The notes: generated by a model from the letters alone, not told the origin. A DNA stretch of 32,377 nt from Nocardioides sp. (GCF_014360585.1 NZ_JACIXG010000058.1:1-32377); one strand, 5' to 3'. Counted from the first letter of the stretch, positions 6,807-14,938 are shown. Numbers and translations are program-made.

Positions 6807-9800
6807 TCACACGTTCCGCCGGTACTGCCCCCCGACCTCGAAGAACGCCTCGGTGACCTGCCCGAGCGAGCAGACCCGAGCAGCGTCCATGAGCGCGGCG
6901 AAGACGTTCTCCTCGGAGGTGGCGGCCTGCTTGAGGCGGGCGATGGCTGCCTCGGCCTCGTTGGCGTGGGCAGCCTGGAAGGCGTGGACGCGGTCGAGCT
7001 GCGACTTCTTCTCCGACTCGGTCGCCCGGGCGAGCTCGACGGGACCGGCCGGCTCGCCGTTGGTGTCCCGGATGAACGTGTTCACGCCGACGATCGGCAG
7101 CGTACCGTCGTGCTTGCGGTGCTCGTAGAGCATCGACTCGTCCTGGATCTTGCCGCGCTGGTAGCCGGTCTCCATCGCGCCGAGCACGCCGCCGCGCTCG
7201 GAGATCCGGTCGAACTCCTTGAGCACTGCCTCCTCGACGAGGTCGGTGAGCTCATCGATGATGTAGGAGCCCTGGAGCGGGTTCTCGTTGAAGGCCATGC
7301 CCCACTCGCGGTTGATGATCAGCTGGATCGCCAGCGCGCGCCGCACCGACTCCTCGGACGGGGTCGTGACGGCCTCGTCGAAGGCGTTGGTGTGCAGCGA
7401 CTGGGCGTTGTCGTAGATCGCGATGAGCGCCTGCAGGGTGGTGCGGATGTCGTTGAAGTCCATCTCCTGCGCGTGCAGGGACCGGCCTGAGGTCTGGATG
7501 TGGTACTTCAGCTTCTGCGAGCGCTCCGAGGCGTTGTAGCGGTCCCGCATCGCGACGGCCCAGATCCGCCGGGCGACCCGCCCGATGACCGAGTACTCCG
7601 GGTCCATCCCGTTGGAGAAGAAGAAGGACAGGTTGGGCGCGAAGTCGTCGATGTCCATGCCGCGGGCCAGGTAGGACTCGACGTAGGTGAAGCCGTTGGC
7701 CAGCGTGAAGGCGACCTGGGAGATGGGGTTCGCCCCGGCCTCGGCGATGTGGTAGCCGGAGATCGAGACGGAGTAGAAGTTGCGTACGCCGTTCTCGATG
7801 AACCACTCCTGGATGTCGGCCATGCAGCGCAGCGAGAACTCCGTGGAGAACAGGCAGGTGTTCTGGCCCTGGTCCTCCTTGAGGATGTCGGCCTGCACCG
7901 TGCCGCGGACCGTCTGCAGCGCCTTCGCCGGGTCCACGCCACGCTCACGCGCCTGGTCCATCACGGTGTTGAGGAAGAACGCCAGGATCGTCGGAGCGGG
8001 CCCGTTGATCGTCATCGACACCGAGGTCGTCGGGGCCAGCAGGTCGAAGCCGTCGTAGAGCGCCTTCATGTCGTCGAGCGTGGCCACCGAGACGCCGGAG
8101 GTGCCGACCTTGCCGTAGATGTCGGGGCGTACGTCGGGGTCGCGGCCGTAGAGCGTCACCGAGTCGAACGCGGTCGAGAGGCGGGTCGCCGGCTGGCCCT
8201 CGGAGAGCAGCTTGAAGCGGCGGTTGGTGCGGAACGGGTCACCCTCGCCGGCGAACATCCGCGCCGGGTCCTCGTTGGCCCGCTTGTAGGGAAAGACACC
8301 CGCGGTGAACGGGAAGACCCCGGGGAGATTCTCGTTGCGCAGGAACCGGGTCAGCTCACCGCGGTCGGTGTAGCGAGGGGTCGCCACCCGCGGGATGTAG
8401 TTGCCCGACAGCGACGTCCGGCCACCCTCGTCGGCGGCGTACGTCTCCTTGGTCTGCTCCCACGACGAGAGCTGCTCGCGCAGGTCGTCGGGGAGCTCGG
8501 AGGCGGGAGCCTCCAGCTCGGGGTGGTCCACGCCCACGATCTCGTAGGCCTGCTCCTTCCGCGCCGCGGCCACGAGCTCGACGGTGCGGGCGTGGTAGTC
8601 GCGTACGTCGCCGGCGATGTCGGCCAGGTAGCGCACCCGTCGCTCGGGGATGATCGGGTGGAGGCCGGTCGAGTGGCGGGTCGAGACGCGGGGGAGGACG
8701 CCCTCGCTGGCCGCGAGCCCCGCCTCGGCGAGCAGTCCGCGCAGGTGCTGGTAGAGCGCGGTGACGCCGTCGTCGTCGAAGGCGGCGGCCGAGGTGCCGA
8801 AGACCGGCATGTCGTCGGGGGAGGAGGTGAACGCCTCCCGGTTGCGGACGAGCTGGCGGGACACGTCGCGCAGCGCGTCCTTGGCCCCACGCCGCTCGAA
8901 CTTGTTGATCGCCACGACGTCGGCGAAGTCGAGCATGTCGATCTTCTCCAGCTGCGAGGCGGCACCGAACTCGGGTGTCATCACGTAGAGCGAGACGTCG
9001 ACGAAGTCGCTGATCCCGGTGTCGCCCTGGCCGATGCCGGGCGTCTCGACGATGACGAGGTCGACGGCGGACTTCATCACCGCGAGCACGTCGGCGAAGT
9101 GCTCGGGCACCTCGTGACCGCCGCGCGTGGCGAGGGACCGGTAGTACGTCGTCGAGCCGCCGTCGGTGATGGCGGCGAGCGAGTTCATCCGGATCCGGTC
9201 GCCCAGCAGCGCGCCGCCGCCGCGCCTGCGGGTCGGGTCGATGGCGAGCACACCGATGCGGATCTTGTCCTCCTGGTCGATGCGCATGCGCCGGACCAGC
9301 TCGTCGGTGAGCGAGGACTTGCCGGAGCCGCCGGTGCCGGTGACACCGAGCACGACGGCCTGGTCGGCCTCGCCCAGCCGCGTCAGGAAGTCCTCCGGGA
9401 GTCGGCCCTGCTCGGCACCCGTGATCGCGCGTCCGATGGAGAGCCCGTAGCCCGCGATCACGCCGTTGGGGGTGATCGGGAAGGTGGGCCACAGGTCGTG
9501 GTCGACGTCGCGCACGACCGTGTTGATCATCCCCGGGAGCCCCAGGCGCTGGCCCTCCTCGGGGGAGAAGATCTTGACGCCGGAGTTGGCGAGCCGCTCG
9601 ATCTCGTAGGGCACGATGACGCCGCCGCCACCGCCCACGACCTTGATGTGGCCGGCGCCCCGGTCCTTGAGCGCGGTGACCAGATACTCGAAGAACTCCA
9701 CGTGGCCGCCCTGGTAGGAGGAGACCGCGACGCAGTGGGCGTCCTCCTGGACGGCCGCGTCGGCGATCTCGGTCACCGAGCGGTTGTGCCCGAGGTGGAT

Positions 9801-9923
9801 CACCTCGCATCCCTGGGCCTGGAAGATCCGGCGCATGATGTTGATCGCCGCGTCGTGCCCGTCGAAGAGGCTGCTCGCGGTCACGATCCGAACGTGGTTC
9901 TGCGGGATGTGGAGGTCGGACAT
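6807..9923 (-). CDS. icmF: Fused isobutyryl-CoA mutase (IcmF) with built-in G-protein chaperone
   Basis: 1038 residues in three parts: an N-terminal B12-binding domain (DGHDAAINI, with the axial His23), a MeaI-type GTPase (P-loop GTGGSGKS at 196-203, NKFE at 340-343), and a C-terminal acyl-CoA mutase TIM barrel (about 510-1038). The family interconverts isobutyryl-CoA and butyryl-CoA with adenosylcobalamin, and the G domain guards cofactor loading. The substrate-selecting residues appear to be Phe544 (AGVFPYK) and Gln687 (EDQGQN). Their spacing matches Phe598/Gln742 of Cupriavidus IcmF, pointing to isobutyryl-CoA rather than pivalyl-CoA (Leu/His) or methylmalonyl-CoA (Tyr/Arg). The ATG at 9923 has a GGGAG ribosome site. 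A 12-bp palindrome lies just upstream. Confidence 0.93.
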   Translation of the reverse strand: MSDLHIPQNHVRIVTASSLFDGHDAAINIMRRIFQAQGCEVIHLGHNRSVTEIADAAVQEDAHCVAVSSYQGGHVEFFEYLVTALKDRGAGHIKVVGGGGGVIVPYEIERLANSGVKIFSPEEGQRLGLPGMINTVVRDVDHDLWPTFPITPNGVIAGYGLSIGRAITGAEQGRLPEDFLTRLGEADQAVVLGVTGTGGSGKSSLTDELVRRMRIDQEDKIRIGVLAIDPTRRRGGGALLGDRIRMNSLAAITDGGSTTYYRSLATRGGHEVPEHFADVLAVMKSAVDLVIVETPGIGQGDTGISDFVDVSLYVMTPEFGAASQLEKIDMLDFADVVAINKFERRGAKDALRDVSRQLVRNREAFTSSPDDMPVFGTSAAAFDDDGVTALYQHLRGLLAEAGLAASEGVLPRVSTRHSTGLHPIIPERRVRYLADIAGDVRDYHARTVELVAAARKEQAYEIVGVDHPELEAPASELPDDLREQLSSWEQTKETYAADEGGRTSLSGNYIPRVATPRYTDRGELTRFLRNENLPGVFPFTAGVFPYKRANEDPARMFAGEGDPFRTNRRFKLLSEGQPATRLSTAFDSVTLYGRDPDVRPDIYGKVGTSGVSVATLDDMKALYDGFDLLAPTTSVSMTINGPAPTILAFFLNTVMDQARERGVDPAKALQTVRGTVQADILKEDQGQNTCLFSTEFSLRCMADIQEWFIENGVRNFYSVSISGYHIAEAGANPISQVAFTLANGFTYVESYLARGMDIDDFAPNLSFFFSNGMDPEYSVIGRVARRIWAVAMRDRYNASERSQKLKYHIQTSGRSLHAQEMDFNDIRTTLQALIAIYDNAQSLHTNAFDEAVTTPSEESVRRALAIQLIINREWGMAFNENPLQGSYIIDELTDLVEEAVLKEFDRISERGGVLGAMETGYQRGKIQDESMLYEHRKHDGTLPIVGVNTFIRDTNGEPAGPVELARATESEKKSQLDRVHAFQAAHANEAEAAIARLKQAATSEENVFAALMDAARVCSLGQVTEAFFEVGGQYRRNV

Positions 9924-9945
9924 GGGCGTTGCTCCCAGGGAATAG

Positions 9946-9957
9946 TTGGACGTCCAA
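9946..9957. promoter_or_regulatory. Palindromic operator candidate upstream of icmF
   Basis: ttggacgtccaa is a perfect 12-bp palindrome, 22 bp before the icmF start codon and within the 101-bp gap to the marR stop. The position suits a repressor site. The cognate regulator is not known. The neighbouring MarR protein or an unlinked TetR-type acyl-CoA regulator are possibilities. Confidence 0.5.
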
Positions 9958-10024
9958 GTATTTCCAGGATAGGCCGTACGTCACATACTCGCCAGTACGC
10001 GACGTCGACCCCGCAGCGCGGGGC

Positions 10025-10507
10025 TCAGCCGACCGAGTCGCCAGCGGCCGCCCGCAGCTCGGTGAGCAGCTCGGTCAGGCCGGGTACGTCCTCGATGCCC
10101 GGCTTCTCGAAGACCTCGGAGTTGAGCGAGATCGTGGCCGCCTCGACCGCCTCGCGACCCGTGCCGGTGATGGCGGCGAGGACCACGCGGCCGTCGGCGG
10201 CGGAGCGGCTGCGGCGTACGAAGCCCTGCTTCTCAAGCCTGGCGACGGCGCTGGTCACCGAGGCGGGGTGGACCTGGAGGCGGGAGCCGAGCTTCGCCAT
10301 CGGGAGCTGACCCTCCTGGGTGAAGGAGAGGAGGCGGAGCACCTCGTAGCGGGCGAAGGAGAGGTCATGGGGACGCAGTGCGGAGTCGATGCGCTCCATG
10401 ACGAGCTGATGCACGCGGACGAGCGAGGTCACCAGCGCCATCCCGTCGGCGGCGTCGGCCCAGCCGTGCGCGATCCACTGTCGTTGCGCCTCACGGATGG
10501 GATCCAT
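10025..10507 (-). CDS. MarR family transcriptional regulator
   Basis: 160 residues from the ATG at 10507. An alternative ATG at 10519 adds four residues (MLTA). The winged-helix core is clear: LSFARYEVLRLLSF, then QLPMAKLGSRLQVHPASVTSAVARLEKQGFVRR (recognition helix), then the wing SAADGRVVLAAITGTGREA. MarR proteins act as dimers, usually repress, and often respond to small phenolic or acyl ligands. The frame is open further upstream, but that part is antisense-like low-complexity sequence overlapping the next gene. A short CACAC-AAA-GTGTG palindrome overlaps the start region and may be an autoregulatory site. It lies between icmF and the membrane-anchored unknown; its target is uncertain. 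Confidence 0.87.
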   Translation of the reverse strand: MDPIREAQRQWIAHGWADAADGMALVTSLVRVHQLVMERIDSALRPHDLSFARYEVLRLLSFTQEGQLPMAKLGSRLQVHPASVTSAVARLEKQGFVRRSRSAADGRVVLAAITGTGREAVEAATISLNSEVFEKPGIEDVPGLTELLTELRAAAGDSVG

Positions 10508-10519
10508 GGCGGTCAGCAT

Positions 10520-10532
10520 CACACAAAGTGTG
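10520..10532. promoter_or_regulatory. Short palindrome at the marR start
   Basis: cacac-aaa-gtgtg gives 5-bp arms around 3 nt, 12 bp from the chosen marR ATG and directly before the alternative ATG at 10519. The placement suits autoregulation. It is short enough that chance cannot be excluded. Confidence 0.3.
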
Positions 10533-10542
10533 TGCGATGTGG

Positions 10543-11094
10543 TTACGACGGCGTGCCGAAGGTGCCGAGCAGGTTGAGGATCACCGCGAGCCCGATGACG
10601 GTCGCGATCACCGACAGCGTGACGACCAGGCCGACCGCGAGCGAGAAGGCCGTCCCCTCGTGCCGGGCGCCGCGCTGCTGCAATGCGTAGAGCCGGGCGA
10701 CGCTGGTGATCAGCGTGCGCCCCTCCTCGGCGTCGAAGCGGTACTGGTCGAGGTCGGGGACCGCCTCCGGATCGTGCACGGTCCACACGCCCTGGTCGGT
10801 CTGCTCGTCATCGGGCTCGATGCGACGTACGCCGGTCTTCTGCGTGTGCGGCTCGTCGCCGAACCAGACGAGGCTGCTGGTGTCCTCGATGATCGCGTAG
10901 GACTTCCGCGTCGGCATCGTCACGTGGTAGGTGAAGACCCAGCTCAGCTTGGCCTCCTGGAACTTGGAGTGCCAGCGCTCGTCGGTCAGGTCGATCTCCA
11001 TGTCGAACCCGCGCGCGGTCTCGGTCGCCTTGTAGGGGGTTCCGTCGCACACGCGCGCGACATGGTCGAAGAAAGGCCTCGTATGAGGGGACAC
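10543..11094 (-). CDS. Conserved-looking unknown protein with one C-terminal membrane anchor
   Basis: 183 residues. I do not recognise a named family. Residues 1-145 are soluble and mixed alpha/beta (GFDMEIDLTDERWHSKF, SWVFTYHVTMPTRKSYAIIED). A single strong transmembrane helix lies near the C-terminus (about residues 152-177, LAVGLVVTLSVIATVIGLAVIL), so this looks like a tail-anchored protein with its bulk in the cytoplasm. The start is the GTG at 11094, without a clear ribosome site. The marR gene begins 23-35 bp downstream on the same strand, so they may be co-transcribed. Codon usage fits the neighbourhood. Confidence 0.7.
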   Translation of the reverse strand: MSPHTRPFFDHVARVCDGTPYKATETARGFDMEIDLTDERWHSKFQEAKLSWVFTYHVTMPTRKSYAIIEDTSSLVWFGDEPHTQKTGVRRIEPDDEQTDQGVWTVHDPEAVPDLDQYRFDAEEGRTLITSVARLYALQQRGARHEGTAFSLAVGLVVTLSVIATVIGLAVILNLLGTFGTPS

Positions 11095-11131
11095 GATTCA
11101 ACAGGCTATCTGTTCCGAGGACTCTGTGGGC

Positions 11132-11458
11132 TCACTCCGTGGCGTTGGGCGGCACGTCGATCTTGAAGCGGACCCGGTCGCCGTCGACGTCGTCGACGGT
11201 GATGATCGCGTCGTACTTCTCGCCGTCGGAGGTGAGGACGCAGGTCATCTCGGTGCCGACCTTGCCCTCGAGGTCACCGGGGCAGTCGAGGTCCTGGGGG
11301 GTGACGCCGATGGCGTTGGTGAGCTGCTCGGTCGCGATCCGCTCGACCGTCTTCTCCTGCACGTAGTCCTTGCTCGAGCCGCAGGCCGTCGGGGAGAGCG
11401 ACAGGGCGAGCAGCGCCGCGCCGGTCATGGCGCCCGAGAAGGCGCGGGTCCGTGTCAT
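11132..11458 (-). CDS. DUF4333-type lipoprotein
   Basis: 108 residues. The N-terminus has a lipoprotein signal: basic MTRTR, a hydrophobic stretch AALLALSLS, then a lipobox ending TAC with the lipidated Cys at about residue 26. The mature part (LDCPGDLEGKVGTEMTCVLTSDG, then a beta-rich end with VDDVDGDRVRF) matches the actinobacterial DUF4333 pattern of two cysteines around a CP-dl...G...C core. It is probably anchored on the outer face of the membrane. Function is unknown. It lies upstream of the tail-anchored unknown gene on the same strand with a 37-bp gap. Confidence 0.8.
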   Translation of the reverse strand: MTRTRAFSGAMTGAALLALSLSPTACGSSKDYVQEKTVERIATEQLTNAIGVTPQDLDCPGDLEGKVGTEMTCVLTSDGEKYDAIITVDDVDGDRVRFKIDVPPNATE

Positions 11459-11525
11459 GGACTCAGACTATGCCGACCAAGACCACCAAGAGGTACGCAG
11501 CACCAGATCCCGCGGGAGGACGTGT

Positions 11526-11558
11526 CCGGCCGCCGACCCCGAGGGGGCCGGCGGCCGG
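11526..11558 (-). terminator. GC-rich hairpin after ectD
   Basis: ccggccgcc (11526-11534) pairs with ggcggccgg (11550-11558), and an inner cccc/gggg helix closes the loop. It starts 13 bp past the ectD stop on the minus strand, where an operon terminator is expected. No T-run follows, so factor-independent function is uncertain. Confidence 0.6.
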
Positions 11559-11570
11559 GCGGCGGAGCGG

Positions 11571-12470
11571 TCAGCCCACCGGAGTGAAGTCGCGCGCCCC
11601 GATGAACGTGGGCCGCGGCCGCGGAGCCGAGAACGGCTCGACCGCGGTGTTCTCCACGCTGTTGAACACCAGGAACACGTTCGAGCGCGGGTACGGCGTG
11701 ATGTTGCCGTTGGACCCGTGCATGCAGTTGCAGTCGAACATGATCGCGCTGCCGGCAGCGCCCGCGAGCACGTCGATCCCGTGGACGTCGGCCATCTTCG
11801 TGAGCGTCTCCTGGTCCGGAGTCCCGGCCCCCTGCATCACCAGCGAGGACTTGTAGTTGTCCTCGGGAGTCGCGCCCCCGCACGAGACGTACGTCTTGTG
11901 CGTGCCGGGCATGATCATCAGCGGCCCGTTGAAGGAGTGGTTGTCGGTCAGCGAGATGGAGATGCTGACGGTCCGCATCCGGGGCAGGCCGTCCTCGGCG
12001 TGCCACGTCTCGAAGTCGGAGTGCCAGTAGAAGTCACCGCCGCCGAAGCCGGGCTTGGCGTTGATCCGGCTCTGGTGGATGTAGACCTCCGAGCCGAGGA
12101 TCTGCCGGGCCCGGCCGACCACGCGCGGGTCGGCCGCCAGCCGGGCGATGACGTCGCTGGTCCTGTGCACCTCGAAGATCGAGCGCACCTCCTGCGAGGC
12201 GGGTTCGATGATGGTGCGCTCGTCGGCCCGGGTCTCCGGGTCGTCGCTGAGCCGGCGCAGCTCGGCGCGCAGCTCCTCGACCTCCTCAGGCGTGATGATG
12301 TCGGGGATGCTCAGATAGCCGCGCTCGTCGAAGGAGTCGAGCGTCTGCCGGTCCATCGGCCCGTCGGCCGTGGTGCCCCAGACGACCGGGTCCAGGCGGG
12401 GGAGCGAGCTGAAGCCCTCCGCGAGGCGGGTGGGGTACACGTCCTCGACGTGTTCGATTGCAGCGGTCAT
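11571..12470 (-). CDS. ectD: Ectoine hydroxylase
   Basis: 299 residues. A non-haem Fe(II)/2-oxoglutarate dioxygenase that converts ectoine to 5-hydroxyectoine. The iron triad is visible as His150-x-Asp152 (YWHSDFETWH) and His251 (CNCMHGSNGN), with Arg262 (PYPRSNVF) for 2-oxoglutarate. These match the 146/148/248/259 arrangement of characterised EctD. The ectoine-family signature region around QSRINAKPGFGG to HSDFETWH is intact, and the length is typical. The ATG overlaps the ectC stop by 4 bp (ATGA), indicating translational coupling. It is the last gene of ectABCD and is followed by a GC-rich hairpin. Confidence 0.96.
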   Translation of the reverse strand: MTAAIEHVEDVYPTRLAEGFSSLPRLDPVVWGTTADGPMDRQTLDSFDERGYLSIPDIITPEEVEELRAELRRLSDDPETRADERTIIEPASQEVRSIFEVHRTSDVIARLAADPRVVGRARQILGSEVYIHQSRINAKPGFGGGDFYWHSDFETWHAEDGLPRMRTVSISISLTDNHSFNGPLMIMPGTHKTYVSCGGATPEDNYKSSLVMQGAGTPDQETLTKMADVHGIDVLAGAAGSAIMFDCNCMHGSNGNITPYPRSNVFLVFNSVENTAVEPFSAPRPRPTFIGARDFTPVG

Positions 12471-12919
12471 GCAGTTACCTCCTCGGTGGTGTTGCCTGTC
12501 GTGTTGCCTGTCTCGGCGTCGGGCTCGGTGAGGAGCGGGTAGACGCCGTTCTCGTCGTGCACCTCACGGCCGGTGACCGGCGGGTTGAACGTGCAGATCA
12601 GACGCAGGTCTGTCTTGGCGGTGACGGTGTGCCTGTCGTGCTTGTCGAGCAGGTAGCACATCCCGTCGCGGATCTCGTACGTCTCTCCCGTCTCGCGGTC
12701 GAGGAGCTCCCCCTCACCGCCGACGCAGTAGACGCACTCGATGTGGTTGGCGTACCAGAACTCGTTCGTCGTCCCGGCGGGGATGTTGGTCTCGTGGAAG
12801 GAGAAGCCGACGCCCTCGCGGGCAAGGACGATCCGGCGGCTCCGCCAGGTGCCGCTCTCGGACTCGACGCGTACGTCGCGGTCGGTGTCGTCCAGGTCTT
12901 CCAGATAGGTGACGCGCAT
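12467..12919 (-). CDS. ectC: L-ectoine synthase
   Basis: 150 residues, cupin fold. It cyclises N-gamma-acetyl-diaminobutyrate to ectoine. Family marks are HETNIPAGTTNEFWYANHIE (metal and substrate region), the glycine-rich GGEGELLD turn, and DKHDRHTVTA. The core is the usual 130 residues. The extra C-terminal tail holds a 12-bp tandem duplication (12489-12500 and 12501-12512), giving a repeated TGNTTGNTT before the end. A 29-bp gap separates it from ectB, and it overlaps ectD by 4 bp. Confidence 0.96.
   Translation of the reverse strand: MRVTYLEDLDDTDRDVRVESESGTWRSRRIVLAREGVGFSFHETNIPAGTTNEFWYANHIECVYCVGGEGELLDRETGETYEIRDGMCYLLDKHDRHTVTAKTDLRLICTFNPPVTGREVHDENGVYPLLTEPDAETGNTTGNTTEEVTA
12489..12512. 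repeat. 12-bp tandem duplication inside the ectC tail
   Basis: gtgttgcctgtc occurs twice in a row (12489-12500, 12501-12512). It is in frame and adds four residues to the non-conserved end of EctC, so it is a likely length-variable site. Confidence 0.8.
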
Positions 12920-12948
12920 GTTCGCTCGTTTCTCGTGTCGCGGAGAGG

Positions 12949-14259
12949 TCAGGCCGGGTTGCCGTCGCCGAGGACGGACGCGGTGGCCTCCTCGAGGATG
13001 TCGAGACCGCGGTTCAGCTCCTCGGGTGCGGTGGTCAGCGGCGGCATCGTCTTGAGCACCTCGTCCTCCGGGCCGGAGGTCTCGACCAGCAGCCCGCGCT
13101 CGTACGCCGCCGCCGCGATCTTCCCGGCCGCGCTGGCATCAGGGAAGGCGATGCCGGTCAGGAAGCCACGACCGCGGACAGTCGCACCCTCGTACCGCTC
13201 GGCGATCCTCGTCAGCCCCGCACGAAACTCGGTGACCTTCGCCTGGACGTCCTTCTGGAAGGAGTCGTCGGCCCAGTATGTCTCCAGCGCGGCCCGAGCG
13301 GTGACGAAGGCGAGGTTGTGGCCGCGGAAGGTGCCGTTGTGTTCGCCGGGCTCGAACTGGTCCAGCTCGGGCCGGAACAGGGTCAGCGCCATCGGCAGGC
13401 CGAAGCCCGAGATCGACTTCGACAGGCAGACGATGTCGGGGGTGAACCCGGCCTCCTCGAAGCTGAAGAAGGTGCCGGTCCGCCCGCAGCCGGCCTGTAC
13501 GTCGTCGACGATCAAGATGATGTCGTACTCGCGGCACAGGTCCGAGAGTGCCTTGAGCCAATCCAGGCGGGCGGCGTTGAGGCCGCCCTCACCCTGCACG
13601 GACTCCACGATGATCGCGGCCGGCTTGTCGACGCCGGAGCCGCTGTCCTGGAGCACCCGCTCCAGCCACATGAAGTCGTCGACGACACCGTTGAAGTAGT
13701 CGTCGTACGGGATCTTCGAGCTGTTGGTCAGCGGGATGCCCGCGCCCTTGCGCTTCATCGAGTTGCCGGTCACGGCCAGCGAGCCGAGCGTCATCCCGTG
13801 GAACGCGTTGGTGAACGACAGCACGTGCTGGCGCCCGGTCACCTTGCGGGCCAGCTTGAGAGCGGCTTCGACGGAGTTGGTCCCGGTCGGCCCGGGGAAC
13901 ATCACCTTGTAGTCGAGGTTGCGAGGCTCGAGGACCAGGTCCGAGAAGGTCTGCAGAAACTCCCGCTTCGCGCCGGTGTGCATGTCCAGCGAGTGCACGA
14001 TGCGGCCCTCGCGCAGGTAGTCGAGCAGCGGCTCCAGCAGCGCGGAGTTGTTGTGCCCGTAGTTGAGCGCTCCGGCGCCGGCGAAGAAGTCCAGGAACTC
14101 GCGCCCGTCCTCGCTGGTGACGGTGGAGCCCTGGGAGTGGGTCATCACCGCAGGCCAGCTGCGGCAGTAGCTGCGGACCTGCGACTCCAGGGAGTCGAAG
14201 ATCGCGGTGCCGCCGGTCTGAGGCGTGTCGGTATTGGTGGGTTCGGTGGTCGTCGTCAT
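12949..14259 (-). CDS. ectB: Diaminobutyrate-2-oxoglutarate transaminase (ectoine pathway)
   Basis: 436 residues, class III PLP aminotransferase. It converts aspartate-4-semialdehyde plus glutamate to 2,4-diaminobutyrate. Visible are the GPTGTNSVEAALKLAR cofactor region, VDDVQAGCGRTG (PLP Asp), and the Schiff-base Lys281 in CLSKSISGFG. The start at 14259 was chosen because GGAGG lies 8 nt upstream. The frame could extend 15 codons, but those lack family features. A 110-bp gap containing short repeats separates it from ectA upstream. Confidence 0.95.
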   Translation of the reverse strand: MTTTTEPTNTDTPQTGGTAIFDSLESQVRSYCRSWPAVMTHSQGSTVTSEDGREFLDFFAGAGALNYGHNNSALLEPLLDYLREGRIVHSLDMHTGAKREFLQTFSDLVLEPRNLDYKVMFPGPTGTNSVEAALKLARKVTGRQHVLSFTNAFHGMTLGSLAVTGNSMKRKGAGIPLTNSSKIPYDDYFNGVVDDFMWLERVLQDSGSGVDKPAAIIVESVQGEGGLNAARLDWLKALSDLCREYDIILIVDDVQAGCGRTGTFFSFEEAGFTPDIVCLSKSISGFGLPMALTLFRPELDQFEPGEHNGTFRGHNLAFVTARAALETYWADDSFQKDVQAKVTEFRAGLTRIAERYEGATVRGRGFLTGIAFPDASAAGKIAAAAYERGLLVETSGPEDEVLKTMPPLTTAPEELNRGLDILEEATASVLGDGNPA

Positions 14260-14283
14260 GGATGACACCTCCGGGTGTCGTCG

Positions 14284-14322
14284 ATCCCGAGAACGCGGGC
14301 ACAACGCCCGTCGGACCGGGAT
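14284..14322. repeat. Nested hairpin in the ectA-ectB spacer
   Basis: Outer arms atcccg (14284-14289) and cgggat (14317-14322) enclose an inner cgggc/gcccg hairpin (14296-14300 with 14306-14310). It lies within the intercistronic mRNA of the ect operon and may affect mRNA stability or expression of the downstream genes. No regulator is implied by the sequence. Confidence 0.45.
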
Positions 14323-14328
14323 GCGGTC

Positions 14329-14367
14329 GGTCGGATCGTGCGGTCGGATCGTGCGGTCGGGTCGTGC
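14329..14367. repeat. Three tandem 13-bp repeats after ectA
   Basis: ggtcggatcgtgc at 14329-14341 and 14342-14354, then ggtcgggtcgtgc at 14355-14367. The array abuts the ectA stop and lies wholly in the ectA-ectB spacer. Confidence 0.85.
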
Positions 14368-14369
14368 GG

Positions 14370-14897
14370 TCAGAACGGACCGATGCGGAACAGCAGCTCC
14401 GCGTCGTGCCCGTCCGGGAACATCGCTGCCTCGAAGAGCGGCGTGCGCTCGATCGGTGCGCCGCGTGCGTTCGCGAACGAGGTGAACAGCGCGATGGAGG
14501 CGCTGTTGTCCGCGGTGATGGTCGTCTCCAGGTGGCGTACGCCCTGGTCGCCGGAGAGGCGGTCGACCAGATCGTCGAGCATGCGGCGGGCCAGACCCTG
14601 ACCGCGGTGTCGCTCGTCGACGGCGACCTGCCAGATCATCAGAGTCTCCGGCTCGTCCGGGCGGCGGTAGCCGGTGACGAATCCTCCTGGGTCGTCATCG
14701 ACGGTCGCGACGATCGATGTCGCCGCGAAGTCGCGTGCCCACAGCAGGTAGGCGTACGAGGTGTTGACGTCGAGTACCCGGCTTTCCCGTGCCATCCGCC
14801 ACATGTGCTGACCGTCCTCGAGGTCCGGTGAGCGGAAGTCGACTCGGGTTGCCGACTCCGGGCGGGGCACGCTGCCAGTCGAATTGCGATGTGGCAT
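14370..14897 (-). CDS. ectA: L-2,4-diaminobutyrate acetyltransferase
   Basis: 175 residues, GNAT fold. It acetylates the gamma-amino group of diaminobutyrate with acetyl-CoA. The family core FRSPDLEDGQHMWRMA, then VLDVNTSYAYLLWARDF, and the acetyl-CoA loop VDERHRGQGLARRML (RGQGLA at about 98-103) are intact. First gene of ectABCD. The ATG at 14897 has no obvious ribosome site, so it may be leaderless or start slightly downstream. No EctR-type MarR regulator adjoins it; the neighbour upstream is the LacI gene of the sugar operon. Confidence 0.95.
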   Translation of the reverse strand: MPHRNSTGSVPRPESATRVDFRSPDLEDGQHMWRMARESRVLDVNTSYAYLLWARDFAATSIVATVDDDPGGFVTGYRRPDEPETLMIWQVAVDERHRGQGLARRMLDDLVDRLSGDQGVRHLETTITADNSASIALFTSFANARGAPIERTPLFEAAMFPDGHDAELLFRIGPF

Positions 14898-14938
14898 CGC
14901 GTCAGGACGTTAACAGGCCGGACGTAGGCGTGCGCGGG

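Noticed and set aside
7500..10310. A plus-strand open frame of over 900 codons opposite icmF
   Set aside because: It is antisense to a clearly conserved mutase, composed of Val/Gly/Asp/Arg-rich sequence with no motif, and arises from the GC-rich codon bias.
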